Below, in pieces: positions 34,401 through 49,400 of a DNA stretch of 64,000 nucleotides. Location of the stretch: the NCBI RefSeq assembly GCF_019175285.1, contig NC_056525.1:124094600-124158599 (forward strand), read 5' to 3'. A model generated the notes under the pieces. It was given only the letters and a program-made list of their open reading frames with translations. It ran no database searches and was not told the DNA's origin. Source of the stretch: Sceloporus undulatus. Taxonomy: Eukaryota > Chordata > Lepidosauria > Squamata > Phrynosomatidae. Positions within the stretch are counted from its first letter, which is position 1, and every line of letters starts with the position of its first letter. A program made the position numbers and the translations under genes.

Positions 34401-37400
34401 GTTTTAACATTTTGCCATTCTTTGTTGTGCAAAAGTAGTCTCCAACTAAATAAAAATCCTCAAATTATGCTGCCCTTATAAGGCAAGTTTTTGTTAAAAT
34501 GGCATATGGTTTGAATCTCAAATAAATAGCCCTTGTTTGCTCCAGTTCATTTTGGAGCAGCTCAGCCCTAGGTTTTAATCTTTCCTCTAGACTTTCTCCT
34601 AGACCTGGACCTATCTAGGGAGAAATGGAAAATTCCCTTTCCATTTCCATTACTCTGTTTCTAGAGCACCTACTTCACTAAAACATGTATGGTGTCTGCA
34701 TTTGCCTGAGTCCACTATATTATACTATAAAACAGAAATTATAACAGCTCATGCCTCTTAGAAAAGAGAATTTGGGAATGTTTGATTACTAGGGGGTAAA
34801 CTGCTGGTTGCTTTAGGGTTAGCCAGTAATAGCTGACCTCATCCCTGTGGACAAACAGGTTTCTTCCCACTTTCATGGAACTATTGACTAGAAGCATTAT
34901 AAATAAGCATTAAGGAACAATAGATTTGTTTTTGCAAAAGACACAAACACGTGGTGGAAAGCTTATATCCAGCATTATGTTTGATTGTGTGCTATCATTT
35001 GGGCCTGTACAGACTGGCACTTTGTGCTGGCCTGGGCCTGAATTAGGGTTGCGCGAGGACTGAACATTTACATGCACACCCGGGCACCATCTTGTCATGT
35101 GCCTGTACAAGATGACATGCACCATAATGACGTCCATCGTGCGCAGTGCCTAAATGGCACTGTGCATGAGTGATGTTATAAGGTCACGCTGTGGCCCTTA
35201 TGGCACTCCTTATGGCGCCACATTTCACGGCTTCTATTGCCTCATCCAGTTGTCACGTCCCCAACCCAGAGCTTCCAGGGGCTGCACAGAGCCACACCTG
35301 TTGGGCTGCCTGTCGAGCTCCATTTATTTCTTTATTAAAGCATTTATATCCTATCCTATATGCATGTTCTGGAAGAGTTTATTCCTGATATTTCACCAGC
35401 ATCTGTGGTTGTAAAATCTCAAAACCCCACAAAAAACTATGGATGCTGGCCATGAAAGCCTACGACTTCACATTCATATGGGTTGTTTCAGATGTGGGGT
35501 GCTGTGACTCCTCTAAGGAGAATGAGACCGAAGGAGGAAACAGACAGCTACTCTAGCTATGACAGTAGACATAACATCTTCAGAATGGCGGGACAGGTTT
35601 TAGGCACCCCTACATTATGAAAAAATACGGTATGTATTTTCCTTTCCCAAAATGAACTCTGGAAAACCAGTCCCACACGTTTTAAGTGTTGAAATCCTGA
35701 GAAAAAAGGGTATCTGATAACCAGCATCTGTGCTGTCAATTCTCCCTCCCTAGAAAACTGTCATCCCTGGAGCAGGTTTGCATCCCTTTTAAAAGATGTG
35801 TGCTGCTCTTAAAAAGTGATGGATGAACATGTAGAGCAGATGAACATTTGCTGCTATAAAAAAATGTTAGAGGGAGAGACCACAAGGAGGGTTGTTCCAG
35901 GATTTCACTTCCAGCTTGGTTTGTAGTGACAGTTGTGATAAGAGGGAATGGACTGGGATTTGTCTTTAAAAACTACTTTGTCCTCACTCTAACTCTGAAG
36001 TCAGAGAACAGACAAAGACTGAGAAAACAGCAAAGCCAATGTAAAAACCAGTTTAAAATGTTGTGTCAGAGTGAACAAATTGTTTTGATACAACAAATTA
36101 AACTCTATCCAGTCCTGCATCCAGTTTCCATCAACAGAAACCAATCCCTAGTAATCCCCCCCCCCCAAAATTGTTTAAGCAATTTGATCAACCTTTTAAG
36201 CCTCACTAGTTGCACATGGCCCTCAAGGTGCTTGTAAACTTCTCTTGTGAATTCCCCAGCTGCTTTTACAAATAAGTCCTTTTCAAATTTCATGGCTGCA
36301 GCTATATTTGTTAATACATGATGTATTTCGGAACTGATTTCTCTGTAGCAATCAAGTCTCCTGTGTTAAGTGTTCAAATCGCTTTTTTAAAAAAAGGAGG
36401 GTGCAACCTATGCCTAATCTCTATCTTTGCAAACATAAGGACTACCATGACTTTCTTTATTTTTTACTTCATGCCTAGGAAGGCATGTCCCATAACTAGC
36501 TTCTACACTCTGCCAAAATATAATCTGATTTCTAGCTTCCAATCTAGCATCAGTGGAATCTACAAGGAAGGGTACCTATGTGTTCTGGAGACTGAATGCC
36601 ACAACTCTAGCTTGGAACAGACACTTGTCCCTCTTGTGCGGTTAGTTAAAGAAGGTTATTGGAGAAAGTAGGCTGAGNNNNNNNNNNAGCGATGGGAAAC
36701 CCAAGTTGACTCAGAAAGTGTATGCGCTTGCACAATAGCAACTGGGCTTACATCACTGTTAACAGAGTATGCCCACTGCACAAAGGCCAACCCTGAAAGT
36801 GTTATGGGGGATGTCTACAAGAGAATTTTTTTGTTTAATATCCACCTTCACAGGGTTCTGGGAACTCGAAAGCTTCCTGTTTTGTCATTTGTATTTGGTT
36901 CTAATAAATATGCTATTGCAGCTCTCTACACTTGTTCTCCACCAACTTACTCAACTGAACGCAACACACAAATGGACTTCTATAAGGCCAGTAAAAGGCT
37001 CTCCTTTGTTCTCGAAAACAAAAGACAATAAGGAACAGGGAATCTGAAACTGCTCAAGGCCTACAAAGAAACTCACCAGAATTTGTCTGGGCGGGGGAAG
37101 AGGGGTGAGAATTTCATGGCATAAATTTGCAATTAAAAATATGCATTGACATTTGTGGAAACAGTTCTGATCCATGAAGACTGCTGGCGTTCAGTAGGCT
37201 AAAAGCTTTGAAAGCCAAGGAGTGAGCAACAGATGGGTTAGAAGTGGAGTAAAAACTAACATTGCTGCATGTGGAAAAGGAGTCCCATTGAGAACACAAT
37301 GACATTCTTAGCCTTCAGGTTTTGCAGTGTTGTGCATGTGCATGTGCATGTTGTGTACCCTGACGTCATTTCTGATTTATGGTGACCCTAAGGAGAACCT

Positions 37401-40400
37401 ACCATGGGGGGGGGGTTTCTCAGCAAGTTTCTTCAAAGGAGGTTTTCCATTGTCTTCTCCTGAGGCTGAGAGCATGTGACTTGCCAAGGGACACTATGCA
37501 ATGGAGGCAAAGGAGGCACCCAAAAGAAGGAAACACTTGACACCACAGTCATTGGAAACAGGAGTGTGTCATTTCTGAGCAACAGGGATACTACTGCAAT
37601 AAAACCTTGCATTAAGATTATCAAGTAAGTTACAGAAAGGAGTTTCTTTGAAGATATATGGCTCTGTTTTTATGTCCTCACATGTAAGTTGCAGAGAAGC
37701 ATCAATGACAACAAGAAGATATTGATAAAAGACCCTTACCAGCCTGCAGAAACAATAGTCTGGTTGCATAGTTCTCGCTGCCTTTCTACTGGCTTCAAGT
37801 AAGCACTTGTTTATTTTCCAGCCATTTCCAGGAACACCCCCCCTAAGGAGACTAGTGCAACCCCAGTGGATGTTTGTAATAATAAAGGGTGTTTCATCAG
37901 CAAACACTGCTTATAAGTATGGAGGCATGCACATGTGCACACACATGGCAGATCTACATGATCCATGCACTGGAAGACCAGTTACTGGGTTCTGGAAAAG
38001 CACGTCCTTATTCTGTTGCTGTACCCCACACACCAGTTCAAATGGCCAGTTTCATGGCCAGACTCAAGCAATGATATCCTAAATACTTGCCTATAGTCAA
38101 CACACAAGGCAAACTGGCTACACAACCAGCATTCATTTTTATGTATTTGGCATTACTTTTCAGCAAAAATGTCAAGGAAGCCTGACAGTATAACACTCCC
38201 AATATGTAGAATTATTGAAACTTGCAAGGGATAATAATGATTCATATTTATACACTGCATTCAACCTGCTTTACCTACATCATTACACTGCTTATGACAA
38301 CTCTGTAAAGTTTTTATTACCATCCTTCTTTCTTCCTGGTCTGGGGACAATTTTACCTTATTTGATTTTTTTGAGGAAAAGCTTTTTCATTTCTGTCATT
38401 GTGTCTGTTCCTTTTCTCCCTCTGTGTAGTCCTCCCTCCCTCGCCCTCACACAAACTCTCTCACATGCATATTGAACACTTTTAATAAAACGGAACTACT
38501 AAAATTTCAGGTGTGCATCACCAAACCGCTTCTTTTCCTTTGCTAGGGAAGCTGATCTTATTTAGTAAATATGATGCAAGACATACAAAGCCATTCTGGT
38601 AGATGCAAACTATGGCACATATAGATAGTCCATGGCCAACCTGAGGAAAATCATGTATCCCTGCCCACTGTGCTTCTTACAGGACCTGCCTGGACTGTAT
38701 GTTGTCCAATGCAAAGTTTCCTGCAGAGTCAGAGGCACAAGCAGAGTTGACTGTCCTACCTGCTGGGTTTGCTGCCGCTGGATGGCCCGTACTTTGGGAA
38801 CTGGGCTTTCCCGGGAGGAGGATGACTGCTGCCTGGACCGATTCCCATTCTGAAGGGGCTCTGCTGCCATTGTGGCAGAAGCTACAGACATGCTCCCCGT
38901 GCTTCGAAGAGAAGCACTATGAGGAAGGGACTGGGGTGCTTTCACCCTCGCACCCAGCCCTGCTTGGTCCATTTTGCGGATTTGGGTTTGCCCAGTACTA
39001 TTCTGGCGAGGTAAAGCGATGGGCATGTGTTTGTCCAGCACTGTGCCCCTACGGGAAAAGTCTTCACTTTGTGTGCTGCGTTTGGTAAAGTCCTCCATGC
39101 TGCTATTGCTTGGTCCACTGAGTTTAAGGTCCTCACTGTTCTGGCTTCGGGAACTGGTGACACTCAGATTCTCCAAGCTGGAGTCCATGGACACTTTTGG
39201 CAATGGCTGAGGAGGGTTGTTAAGATGGTAAACAGGATTCTGGAAGGAAAGGGGCTGCAAACTGCCCTGCTGGTTTACTGCTGAGTGCAGAGGGCGCCTA
39301 ACTTGGGGAGCACTCTGTGGAGTATTGTGAAGCTGCTTGATGTTTGCCACTTGGATGACTGAAAGCTGGCTACCAGATAAACGTACAGGAGCATCACGCA
39401 TCATGGATCCGGGATCACACTGTGTGGCATTAGGATCCTGAAGATCCATCAGTGATATGCTTCGGACATTGGGCAGGTTCGTCTCATCATCCTTGTCTGA
39501 ATAAGTCACACTCCGTGATGATGCCTGCTGGATCAACAGCAACTTGCCTTTGAAATAACCCTCACTTTCTTGGGGCGGAGACTTCAACTTCAACTCACTG
39601 AAAGATAGAAATGGTATTAAATTTAAATAGCTATATTAGAGGATGGTGTCTACAACAATGCATTAAACCTCCCTCTATGTTTTATTCAGCTCTTAGAAGA
39701 AAAATATATAACATAGGCTATCAGTTTAAGCAATAGCAAAACTATTGGCTGAAGATGCCAGCCACAGATGCTGGAAAAATGTCAGGAAGAAACTCTTCTA
39801 GAACATGGCCACATAGCCCGAAAACCCCACAAAAAACTATGGATGCCAGCCATGAAAGCCTTCGACTCCACAATAGCAAAACTGATCAAATCTGAGCCAT
39901 TTTCAGTTTATTTTTCTCAGACGTTCCATTGTTGTTTGAGAAACCAACAGGTTTTTTTTTTCACATCAGAGCATGAAAATAAAGTGTATGTCAGAATCTA
40001 TAGTTAAAGCTCTACTGTCACACTACATGAAGCCAAGGAAACAAATTATTAATGCACCGTATGTGATTTCCAATTGAAAAGGAAACAGAGTCAGACATTT
40101 TACTAGGCTACAGGTTCCAAAATACACTGAAGACTCCTAAGTGAAACAAGGGCCTGTTACAGACTGCCAAAATAAAGCTGCTTCGGGTCTGTTTGGAGGT
40201 ATGCTGTTTAAATGATGCATGCATCCTAAGAATCCGGAAGCTGCACCAAAGCTGCACTCCAGTGCTTAGGAATGGAGTGTGGCATTGGCGCGACCTCCGG
40301 ACTCTTAGGACCCATGCATCATTTAAATAGCATACCTCCAAAGAGACCTGAAGCAGCTTTATTTTGGCAGTCTGTAACAGGCCAAGGAATTTATTTCAAT

Positions 40401-43400
40401 AGCTGTCTCTCACAACCATTAGGTGCTAAGAGTGAACTGTCAATAGCCTGGCATTAATTTATTATAGCCATCACAATCCCCCAGTTTTATTTCAGAAACA
40501 CTAGAGCAAATTCACAATAGCAGATTCACCCATAAGAATGTGTGAAAAGACAGTAACAAGGAAAAACATAGCCCCATTTTGCTTTCTATTATTTATGGTA
40601 TGGATAAAAGATGTAAGTTGTGTTACAGGACAAAAACCACAGCCACAAAAATGGATACAGCCTGCCCAGACATATCTATATTATAATTTGTAGCTTAAAG
40701 TAAAAGCTCTAGCTTGCTTTACATGGTATAGCTTGCTCACATCGTTGATTGAAGGCAATTCTTATGTGACACAGACAATTAGCTATTTATCATTTTGCAT
40801 CAAAGAATCTTGAAAAGATGTAGCATAGTGCCCTTAGTCATTGTTGTGGGACAGGAACTACTATGCGATTAGAACTAATTAAGCATAGTAGGTAGAAGCC
40901 TAATCTGTGATCCACAATGCAACCTACTCTAAGGGGTAATATGAGTGGTTCACCTTAAAGGCGTGTTGCAAGCATTACTGAGATAGTGACTGTGAAGTAC
41001 TGCAAACATATTTATGCATTATTTGTGTTGGAGACCATTAATATAGGTGACCCAATATTTGAGATGCCAGATTTGCCAAGACCATTACTAGGCAATACAG
41101 TTTGATTACAAGATATACAATTATCACACTGTCTCCTACTACTCTACTGTTTTGGTACAAACAGTAACAGCAGTGTCAAAGAACTGATTAATTATAAAGA
41201 ACTAGTAAATTGAGATGGCAGAATTTTGGAGTGTATCACTTTAGTCTGTATGTGAGGGTGCCCTCTTTTTCAATGATACTCTTTCTAAAAACAATAGTCC
41301 AGACTCTGATTTCAGGTGAGGTGCTCTAGTTCAGGTTGACAAAACATAAGCTCTCCATTTGGTGATCCCATTATGAAATCTCCAGCTCTCACACAGCGGA
41401 GCCAGAAGAGACTTATGCTTTGGAAAGTTGCCTGCAAGTCAGAGCAGACAGTTGTGGCCTAGAAGATTCATTTGAGCATGAGATGTAGTCACATCTTAAA
41501 ACTCTGGTTATAAGCAAAGGCGCTTGTAACAAGTGCCAGTTGGCCCAGCTACTTTGAATGCTAGTGATACTGTTTCTTGAGATGACTGATCAACCTTAAG
41601 ATGAGCAGGTGTATTCTAGCACTAAAGAGACCTATGAATATTCAGGCAGGGCATACCTGTCAGCAGGGTCCTCAAATATTTTTTGCAGCCCTGACAAGAG
41701 GCTGACGTTGGGACTTGAATTGTGATCTGCCAGACGTCTCAACTGCTGTTGAACTGGTGTAGGGTTTGTTGTAGCCTTCGCGATGTCGGTGAGGATGCGT
41801 GGCAAGGGTCCCAGTTTTTCTACTGTTGCCTGTAGGAAGGAATTTTCACCCTGATTCGACAATAAGTACCGTGGAATCCACCATTTCAGTTTGAATTTCA
41901 ATGAGTGTTTTTTTTTAAAATGACAATAACAATGATGAACATAGGTGGAAGAGTGGAGGTTGGAAGGAAAGGCGGGCATTTGTATGTGTGGGTGTATGTG
42001 GCAGGACCACAATGCATTGTTATGGAGCAGCAGGAGCACGGCGACCAGACGGATGGAGGAGACGAAACAGGGTGCAGCAGACATTGAGGAAAGAAAAGGA
42101 AACAGAAATTAAAAACTGACCCCCCAAAATAAAAAGGTCATGCTCAATAAAAACCAAACGAATGCCATTCCAGTGCAAACTTGTCATGCAAAGCAAACTA
42201 AGTTCAAAAGAGGGGGAAGACTATAATCACTACAAATGCAAATGAAATCCAGTAACTAGAGTAATTCCATTGCAAGGAAATTTCCAAGCCCTTCCTCCAA
42301 ACCGAGAGAGGGTACAGTATTTTAGTCAGGGAAATGCATGCTGACATTCAGGGGGGTTGTGAGAACATTCAAAGAAAGCACGGGGAAGTGCCGCATGTAA
42401 GTGTGAAGGTCATCTATTTAAATCAGCCTTTGCCTCTTAACTGGCTGTTGTGAATGGCCACTATGCTTCTCTTTTGCTTTAAAAAAGAAGTATGCTGATA
42501 GAAATCAGTTAAAGCACTTCCTTTGTTGAATCCTAAGTAATTTCCACCAATATGGCCTGATCATCATTGACGACTATAAAATTTCAACCCATTGAACCAG
42601 AAAGGAAAACAGAAATGTGTTGTGGCATTTTGCTGTTGTTGTGGGCCTTCAAGTCATTTCCAGCTTATGGCGATCCTAAGGCAAAATTATCATGGGGTTT
42701 TCTCAGTGTTTTTCTTCAGAGGAGGTTTGCCATTGCCTTTCTCTGATGCTGGGAGAGTGTGACTTGCCCAAGGTCACCCAATGAGTTTGCATGGCTGAAC
42801 CTTGGTCTCCAGAATCACAGTCCAATGGTCAAACTGGCCTTTTACCTCTCTTCAAGTTTACATTTATGCCATTCTGACTGCAAGAGCAGCTCTCACAAAT
42901 TGTCAGCCCACTTTTTCATCTGCAATTGAAACAAATCTTCAGCTTTAAGTAGCTTCATGCAGCTAAATCAGTGGGAAGCACAGTTATGTCAAGGCAGACA
43001 GCCACTCCAGTGAACTTGGAGAGAGAACTTATTTAAACAAAAAATTGTCTATAAATAGCTGGGCAACTATGAGCATAAAACAAGGGAGCATGGGAGGGGG
43101 GAGGAGGTAGGTAAGACATGGAACTCTACATTTTTACAAAGGCGAAATATACAAGGATGATGTTCTTGCACATGATATTTGTACATTCAATTACCAGTGA
43201 ATTTTCATTTTCTCAAACACAATAATAACTATGATTCCCACCATCATCAAAAAGAATTGACTATCTGTCCCATCAAGGGAAAAATCTAGTCAGGATGGTT
43301 TAACTGCATACAGTTTTAGACATTAACTTAGGGTTTAAAAACTTGGAAGGGTGATGGAATTAGCTTCAGAAAGCAGCGTAATCATGTGCAAAGATTAACA

Positions 43401-46400
43401 TCCTTTCTTTCTTTGCTGTATGCATCAGGCCCTAAGCAGACATAATGTTCCCTAATCTCTTAGTTATGGCTCATGAACTGCCCTCCTCATATCTCCTCCT
43501 TTCTTTCTGCAACACTGAGCATGATGTTGTAGAGGATCACACAGGCTTAGTTGCTCAAAGCCCCCGGAGAAGGAATTCTTAGGAGCAAGAGGGAATCAAA
43601 ACTAAAATAAGAAAGCGATAGACGAAACTGTTTTAAAATGGAATCTATAAAATTCAAAGGAAGGAGAGGATACCAGAATTTGTGAAGGGAAGAAAATATA
43701 TGTATATGTAGATTAACCAAAGGCCAGAGTGTGTAATGGTTAGCACCCATTTGAGTGAGCCTCTGTAGTCATACTGCTGACCCTTCAGACCAGGAGGCTT
43801 TGACCTAAAGTCTGATCAGGAATGCAAATAGATTTGGAGGTCAGGTACTCTTTAAAAAAATGAAAGAAAGAGAGAAAGGTTAACTTTAGTAATTTCTCAT
43901 GAAGGAGTTTTCTGATACTCCTTGAATTGTTGTTGTGTGCCTTCATGTCCTTTCTGACTTGTGGCAACATTATCAATATTCTTGGCAAGATTTTTTTCAG
44001 AGGGGGCTTTGCTTTTACCTCCTTCTGAGGCCAAGAGAATGTGACTTGTCTAAAGTTATCCAATGGATTTCCATGACTAAGTAGGAATTTGAACCCTGGT
44101 CTCCATAGTCGTAGTCCAGTGCTCAAACCACGACACCATGCTGAATTCTATACAATAAAGTTTACTGTTAGTAGGATACTGTCAGCAATCCAGCTAGCCC
44201 TCCCCAGTCTCCATACTCCATTACCTTGTCCAGCTGACATACAACTTCCCACAGCAAAGAATGCAAGACAGCAATCTCCCTTCCCAGATCTATGTAGCCT
44301 TCAAATCCTGGCGTATTGGAGATTGTGTCCGCATTGGAAATTTCTACCAAAAAACGTTTCATGCCTCCCCATTCGTGCTCTAGAAAGTCATTCATAAATG
44401 TAATGTATTCTTCTTTGTTCCCAAATCTTCATTTTGGGGAGGGGAAAAGAGGAACAGAGGAAGAGGAAGAGAGAGAAGGAGACAAAAAGGAGAGAGAGAG
44501 TGTCATAATTTGGGTAATTAAGTTCCTTTTCTGGGGATGAGTGGCAGGTTTTCAACTTTCTACAATGATCACAGCTGCCATTTCTGTGACCAAATGGCTA
44601 GTTCTGTATTTACACCTCCTTCCAGGTAGCGGCTAAAGACAATAATTTTTGAGCAAGCTAAAGCTAGCGTTATAGAACCTAGGTCATCCATGGTATGTAG
44701 TGTTTCTCCCACAATATTGTTTTCAGTCCAATAGACTTTGTAGGTTTCACAGCCTTCAGATATCTTTTTAACAACCAATATAGACAGATGAGAAGTAATT
44801 TAATGGTCAAGCTGTCTTTCCTATCTCACTATACAAAAATATGTTGAAAGATACTGCACTGATGTACTTCTGCTCAGTCAGTACAGTGGAAATCAGTCCA
44901 AAGCTAGACATGATAATAAAGGCTCCTTTGCATGTAAAGTGCAAGTTTAATAAAATAAAAGTGCAAATTACAAGTTATATTTAACATCCTATATAGTTTG
45001 GTCTATCAAAAGCAAGATTAACATCAGTAGGACTTGTGAATGAACTATTTATTGGGACAGGAATAGATACGAAAGAGGAATTTAACTCCTTTTTTCTTGT
45101 TGCAATCCTGCAGAAAAATCCCTCTTCTGAAGCTAGTGTTTAAATTAAGAAGAAATAAGATTGGTGCCAATCTTATCTTCTTTTTGCCTGCAAAGCAACT
45201 ATAAGTTTCAGAAAGGGATTTTCCTCAGTAGCGTAACAGGAGGGAAATGGCTGAATTCCTTCCTCATGGTTGTTCCTGATCCTTTTTTATCAGCCTCTTT
45301 GAAGTCGATGCAATTTTTAATAAAAAATACAAGAACACCCATACCCAGCAGATGCCAAGTTACATTTAACATCGGAATCAGTTTGGTCTACCAAATCCAC
45401 GATTAACATTAAAAAAACAAAAACAAAACAGTTCACAACCCAACAGCTGAAATGGTAAAAATCATAACCGAGTTGATGAAATTAAAGTACCCAATCTTCC
45501 GATACCCATAAAATATGGTAGATCAATAATTATAAACCTTTACAAAAGGAAGGAGTACATTCCTCTTTGTGTTTCATAAAATAATAGTGTGAATTCTTTA
45601 CAAACTGTCAAACTACACTTTTATTCAAAAATCAGTAAGGTGCTTCCTAGAAAAGAACGATTCATTCCTTTTGTACAGAGTGTTTGAAGGTTCCAAATGT
45701 TCTGGATCTCCACCACCCAAATCATTGGAGCTGTCATCATCAGCTGATGAGACATATCAGCTTGAGACATATCAAGGGACTGTTAGCTCAATTTGCTGTG
45801 GTCTGGCCTGCACTCCCATGCAATGATTCCTTCTCCTCAAAGTCCATGCATGTTGAGTAGCCTGACATCACTGTCTTCAGAATTTGGGAGTGGGGATGCC
45901 CAAATTGCACCCACTTATTATGTGTGAGTTCAGGCAGAGAAGGGGAATCTTACTGAAGTAATGCAGAGGATGGGAAAGTTCATTTCTAGAAGAAGTCCAA
46001 GGGCCACGAACTAGAGTCAGACACAATACACTTACACAAAGGATTCACTTGTACCCTGTACTCCATGAGCCACACATACACTGGGATGATCTGCATATGC
46101 AAATACAAATCTGCACCTAAATTACTATACGTAGGAGTTATAACAGTTAAATTTAGGCCTAAAGATAAATGTTATTAAACCATTGGGAGTTGGAGACTCT
46201 TATTGATCAGTCTGGAAAATTACTTTCAAATAATAAGGATACAGATATAGTTGATCCCAAAGTAGTTACAGTGGAACCTTGTTATATGCTGGGGTTTGGT
46301 TCCAAGATCCCCCGTGTATAACAAAATCCATGGATGCTCAAGTCCCATTAAGTATAATGACGTAGCAAAATGGGGTCCCTTAAAAAAATGGAAAATCAAG

Positions 46401-49400
46401 GTTTGATACTTGAAATTTATACTTTTTTTGAACATTTTCAAACCATGGATGCTTGAATCCATGTATAAAACAATCAGTGTATAAGAAGGGCCAACTGTAC
46501 TATGACTATTTGAAAAAATAACTATTTACTTTTCCATGACTCATAAATATCATGCCTAATAATTTTTTTCTTTACCATACTAAGTTCAACAAAAATAACT
46601 ATCCTTTAAGCAGGTACATTTTTTAAGTATGACATTTCACACCAGACTTTCATACATTTTGACAAAAATAAGATGACAAGTGGAGAAACTCATTTGCGGA
46701 GCTACAGGTCACCATGACAATAATCCAGACATTCCTTAATTACTCTTTTCTGATCCTATGTTAGTTACCTTGTGAAGTTTGCCAGGTTCTGGATAACCTT
46801 TGCAATTAGTGTCAAAGTTCGAGAGGTACGGTCATCAGGGTATTCTTGCATGAGGTTGAAGAGACTTGGAGACATGATGGCTGGACAGAGGAAACGGAGA
46901 AAAAGCGAGGCACTGATCAGACGTTCGCTGATATCTTGCTTCCCCCTGTTGAGGCACTGCTGCTTCCATGAGGCAAATACCTCTTTCAGCTCCCGAGGAA
47001 AGACACTGAAAATCAACAAGGCAAGAGACAAACATGAAACTGAACCAGCAATAACCCCGCAACAGGAAAAAACAGGTGAAATCATTTCTGGGTTTAGTAG
47101 CAGTCACTTTTAAAGAGACAGGTAGGGCATAGATGGAAATTTAAAAAAAAACTAAAGGCTGTTCTTGTTATTAGTTTCAATTATGTGACTTACTGCATTG
47201 CACATGTTTAATGTACTATTACACACATTTCTAAATTGTGACATTAGAAAGGTTTTCTTTCCCTGGAACCCAATGGGAGCTGCAGCTGGCAGCTCCCTTA
47301 TTTACAATGTAACTCACTACTGCCAAGCTCCAGTTGCAATTCAATGTCACTCACTTTTTCTCTCACACATTCCTCCATCGTTTATTGCATCAATAAAACA
47401 ACACCAACCTCAACCATATTTCTTTGTTGTTCTTTAAAGCTGTCCTTCACAAAACTCCTCCTGCACCAAAAACTACTCTTCTTTGTACAGTTGGTTTGGT
47501 TTAATATTTTGGGAAATTCAAATATCATTTTCTTTGTGGCAGGGAAGCTTATACAGTGCGCCCGCGTTATACATGGGCGTGCTTCACGCGGTATTGACCG
47601 TACGCTTTCAAGCCGCAGGGCATGTGCAGGAAAGGGGCAGCACGTCCCATTCAAATGAATGGGCGAATGCGCCTGCCACATCGCCGCGCATGAGCCCCAT
47701 TGTTTCCAATGGGGCTCAAGCATAGGCAGAATTCGCCTTATGCGGTGGGGTCCGGAATGGATCCCCATGTAAGACAAAGGCGGACTGTAACTCCAACACA
47801 TCCCCTAAGAAACCCCAGCTTTAAAACATGAGAAATCTTTTAGCATGATAATACAGGTTCATATCCATGAAAATCCTTGCATTTATTACTGGAAGGTGGA
47901 ACAAAACATAATGCTAACATCATATTATACTGTTTGCCTTTTGATGAGACTGGGCAAAAAAAGCAGTTCACTATGAGAGGAAATAAAGGAAACTTGGAGC
48001 TGGTGTTGCCACATTATTTTGATCCAGTTTCTTGCCACTACAATTCTCACCATATGAAAGCTATTAAATATTGACTAAGCCTGTCCTACCTTTTGCTTTA
48101 AGTTATGCTGGGTTCGCGTGTGACAAAAAAATAGATAAGGCTTTGTGTATATCTCAGAGCCAGGCAACTTCAGTTGGTAAAGGGCATAAACTCCCATCAC
48201 CAGAGCCTGAAAACCACTGCCTAAACTTGTGAAACACAGCAGCAGAAGTAAAAAATCTCCCAACTTCTGCTCCTTATGCACCCTGAAGAATAAAATGTTA
48301 GTTTTTAAAATCACCACTGTGTCACTAAAAATGGTGGGGTAAGTAAAAAGGGGTAGCACTCGTCCCCTCATGCATGTGGCCTGTGTTCTGTTCACTCCTG
48401 GTATAACTGATAGGATCACGTTACGGAATAAAAAAATAGATACGGAGCTAACCTTTTCGTCCTGCACTCACTACAGTACAGAAAAATAATCTTGCTTCTT
48501 CCCGCAAAGTGGGAAAAAAATCCCCAGGACTCAGCTCAGCTATAAGGAAACAGATTGAAACCATCAAATATAGATCAAACCTTTCATTTCCACAGTCAGA
48601 GTTCCACATGACCTCTAAAAGCCAGTTTAAATCAGTTAAGCTGCCTAGTGTTGATGGCTGACATGAGGAACAAATCACTAAACCCCTTCTTCTGATAGGC
48701 TTCATTCCTTTCAGTGGTCCTTGTGCAGCTACACTGGCTGGTTGATTATGTGCATGGAATCCTATTACTTATTGCAACATTACATTCCAGGTCTACCACT
48801 TCTCGCTGATGCTTTACGGCAGGAATCTCTATAAGCAACTCACTGTTTGAGTAACACTCTTCTTCTTGTCTTGTACTCACCAGTAGGAGTTGATGATCTT
48901 GCAAAAGGCCAGCTCGCAACACATTTTGAGATTGGCCTGGTGATCGGCCAGTTCGCTAAGTGAACTTTTGCTGGGATCAACTTCACAGTTCTCATCTGAC
49001 TCGTAGAGTGCCTTGATAAATTCACCTAGCAATGGGATGACAAGAGAAAGGCAATTAGGGGAATACTTTATTGGCCTGATGTTACACTCTTGCACTCTTC
49101 AACAGTAATAATTACTCAGTAGCAAATGATGTAAACTGATCATTCTCTATCACTAGACTGAAGCAGATTAACAAAAGAGTGTCAGGTCTGTTTCAGCCAG
49201 CTAATTTTCACAAAGAAAGCAGAAGCCTCACTCCATTTCTCTGATTCATAAGGAACACAGCTAGTTATAAAATGTCCTCCTTCCAAGTAGGGTAGAGAAT
49301 AATTTTTGTCCTTCTCTGGCAATCAGCTTATCTTTGAAGGGGTGACATTTTCCCACCTATCCCTCAGAGAGACACTGGTAGAGATATAGCTTTTTTTGAT

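Larger units (their letters stand above)
33012..38759. other. RASAL2 intron, 5.7 kb, with assembly gap
   Basis: Contains a foldback MITE at 33511-33799, a long MITE at about 35003-35331, Penelope-type pieces at 35364-35475, a ten-N gap at 36678-36687 and a SINE at 37348-37490. No additional exon recognised. Confidence 0.75.
39598..41656. other. RASAL2 intron, 2.1 kb
   Basis: Holds a Penelope-type fragment at 39745-39875 and a palindromic MITE at 40150-40383. The remainder is AT-rich and unclassified. Confidence 0.75.
41851..44224. other. RASAL2 intron, 2.4 kb, with two SINEs
   Basis: SINEs at 42632-42838 and 43926-44143, listed separately. The rest shows no feature. Confidence 0.75.
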
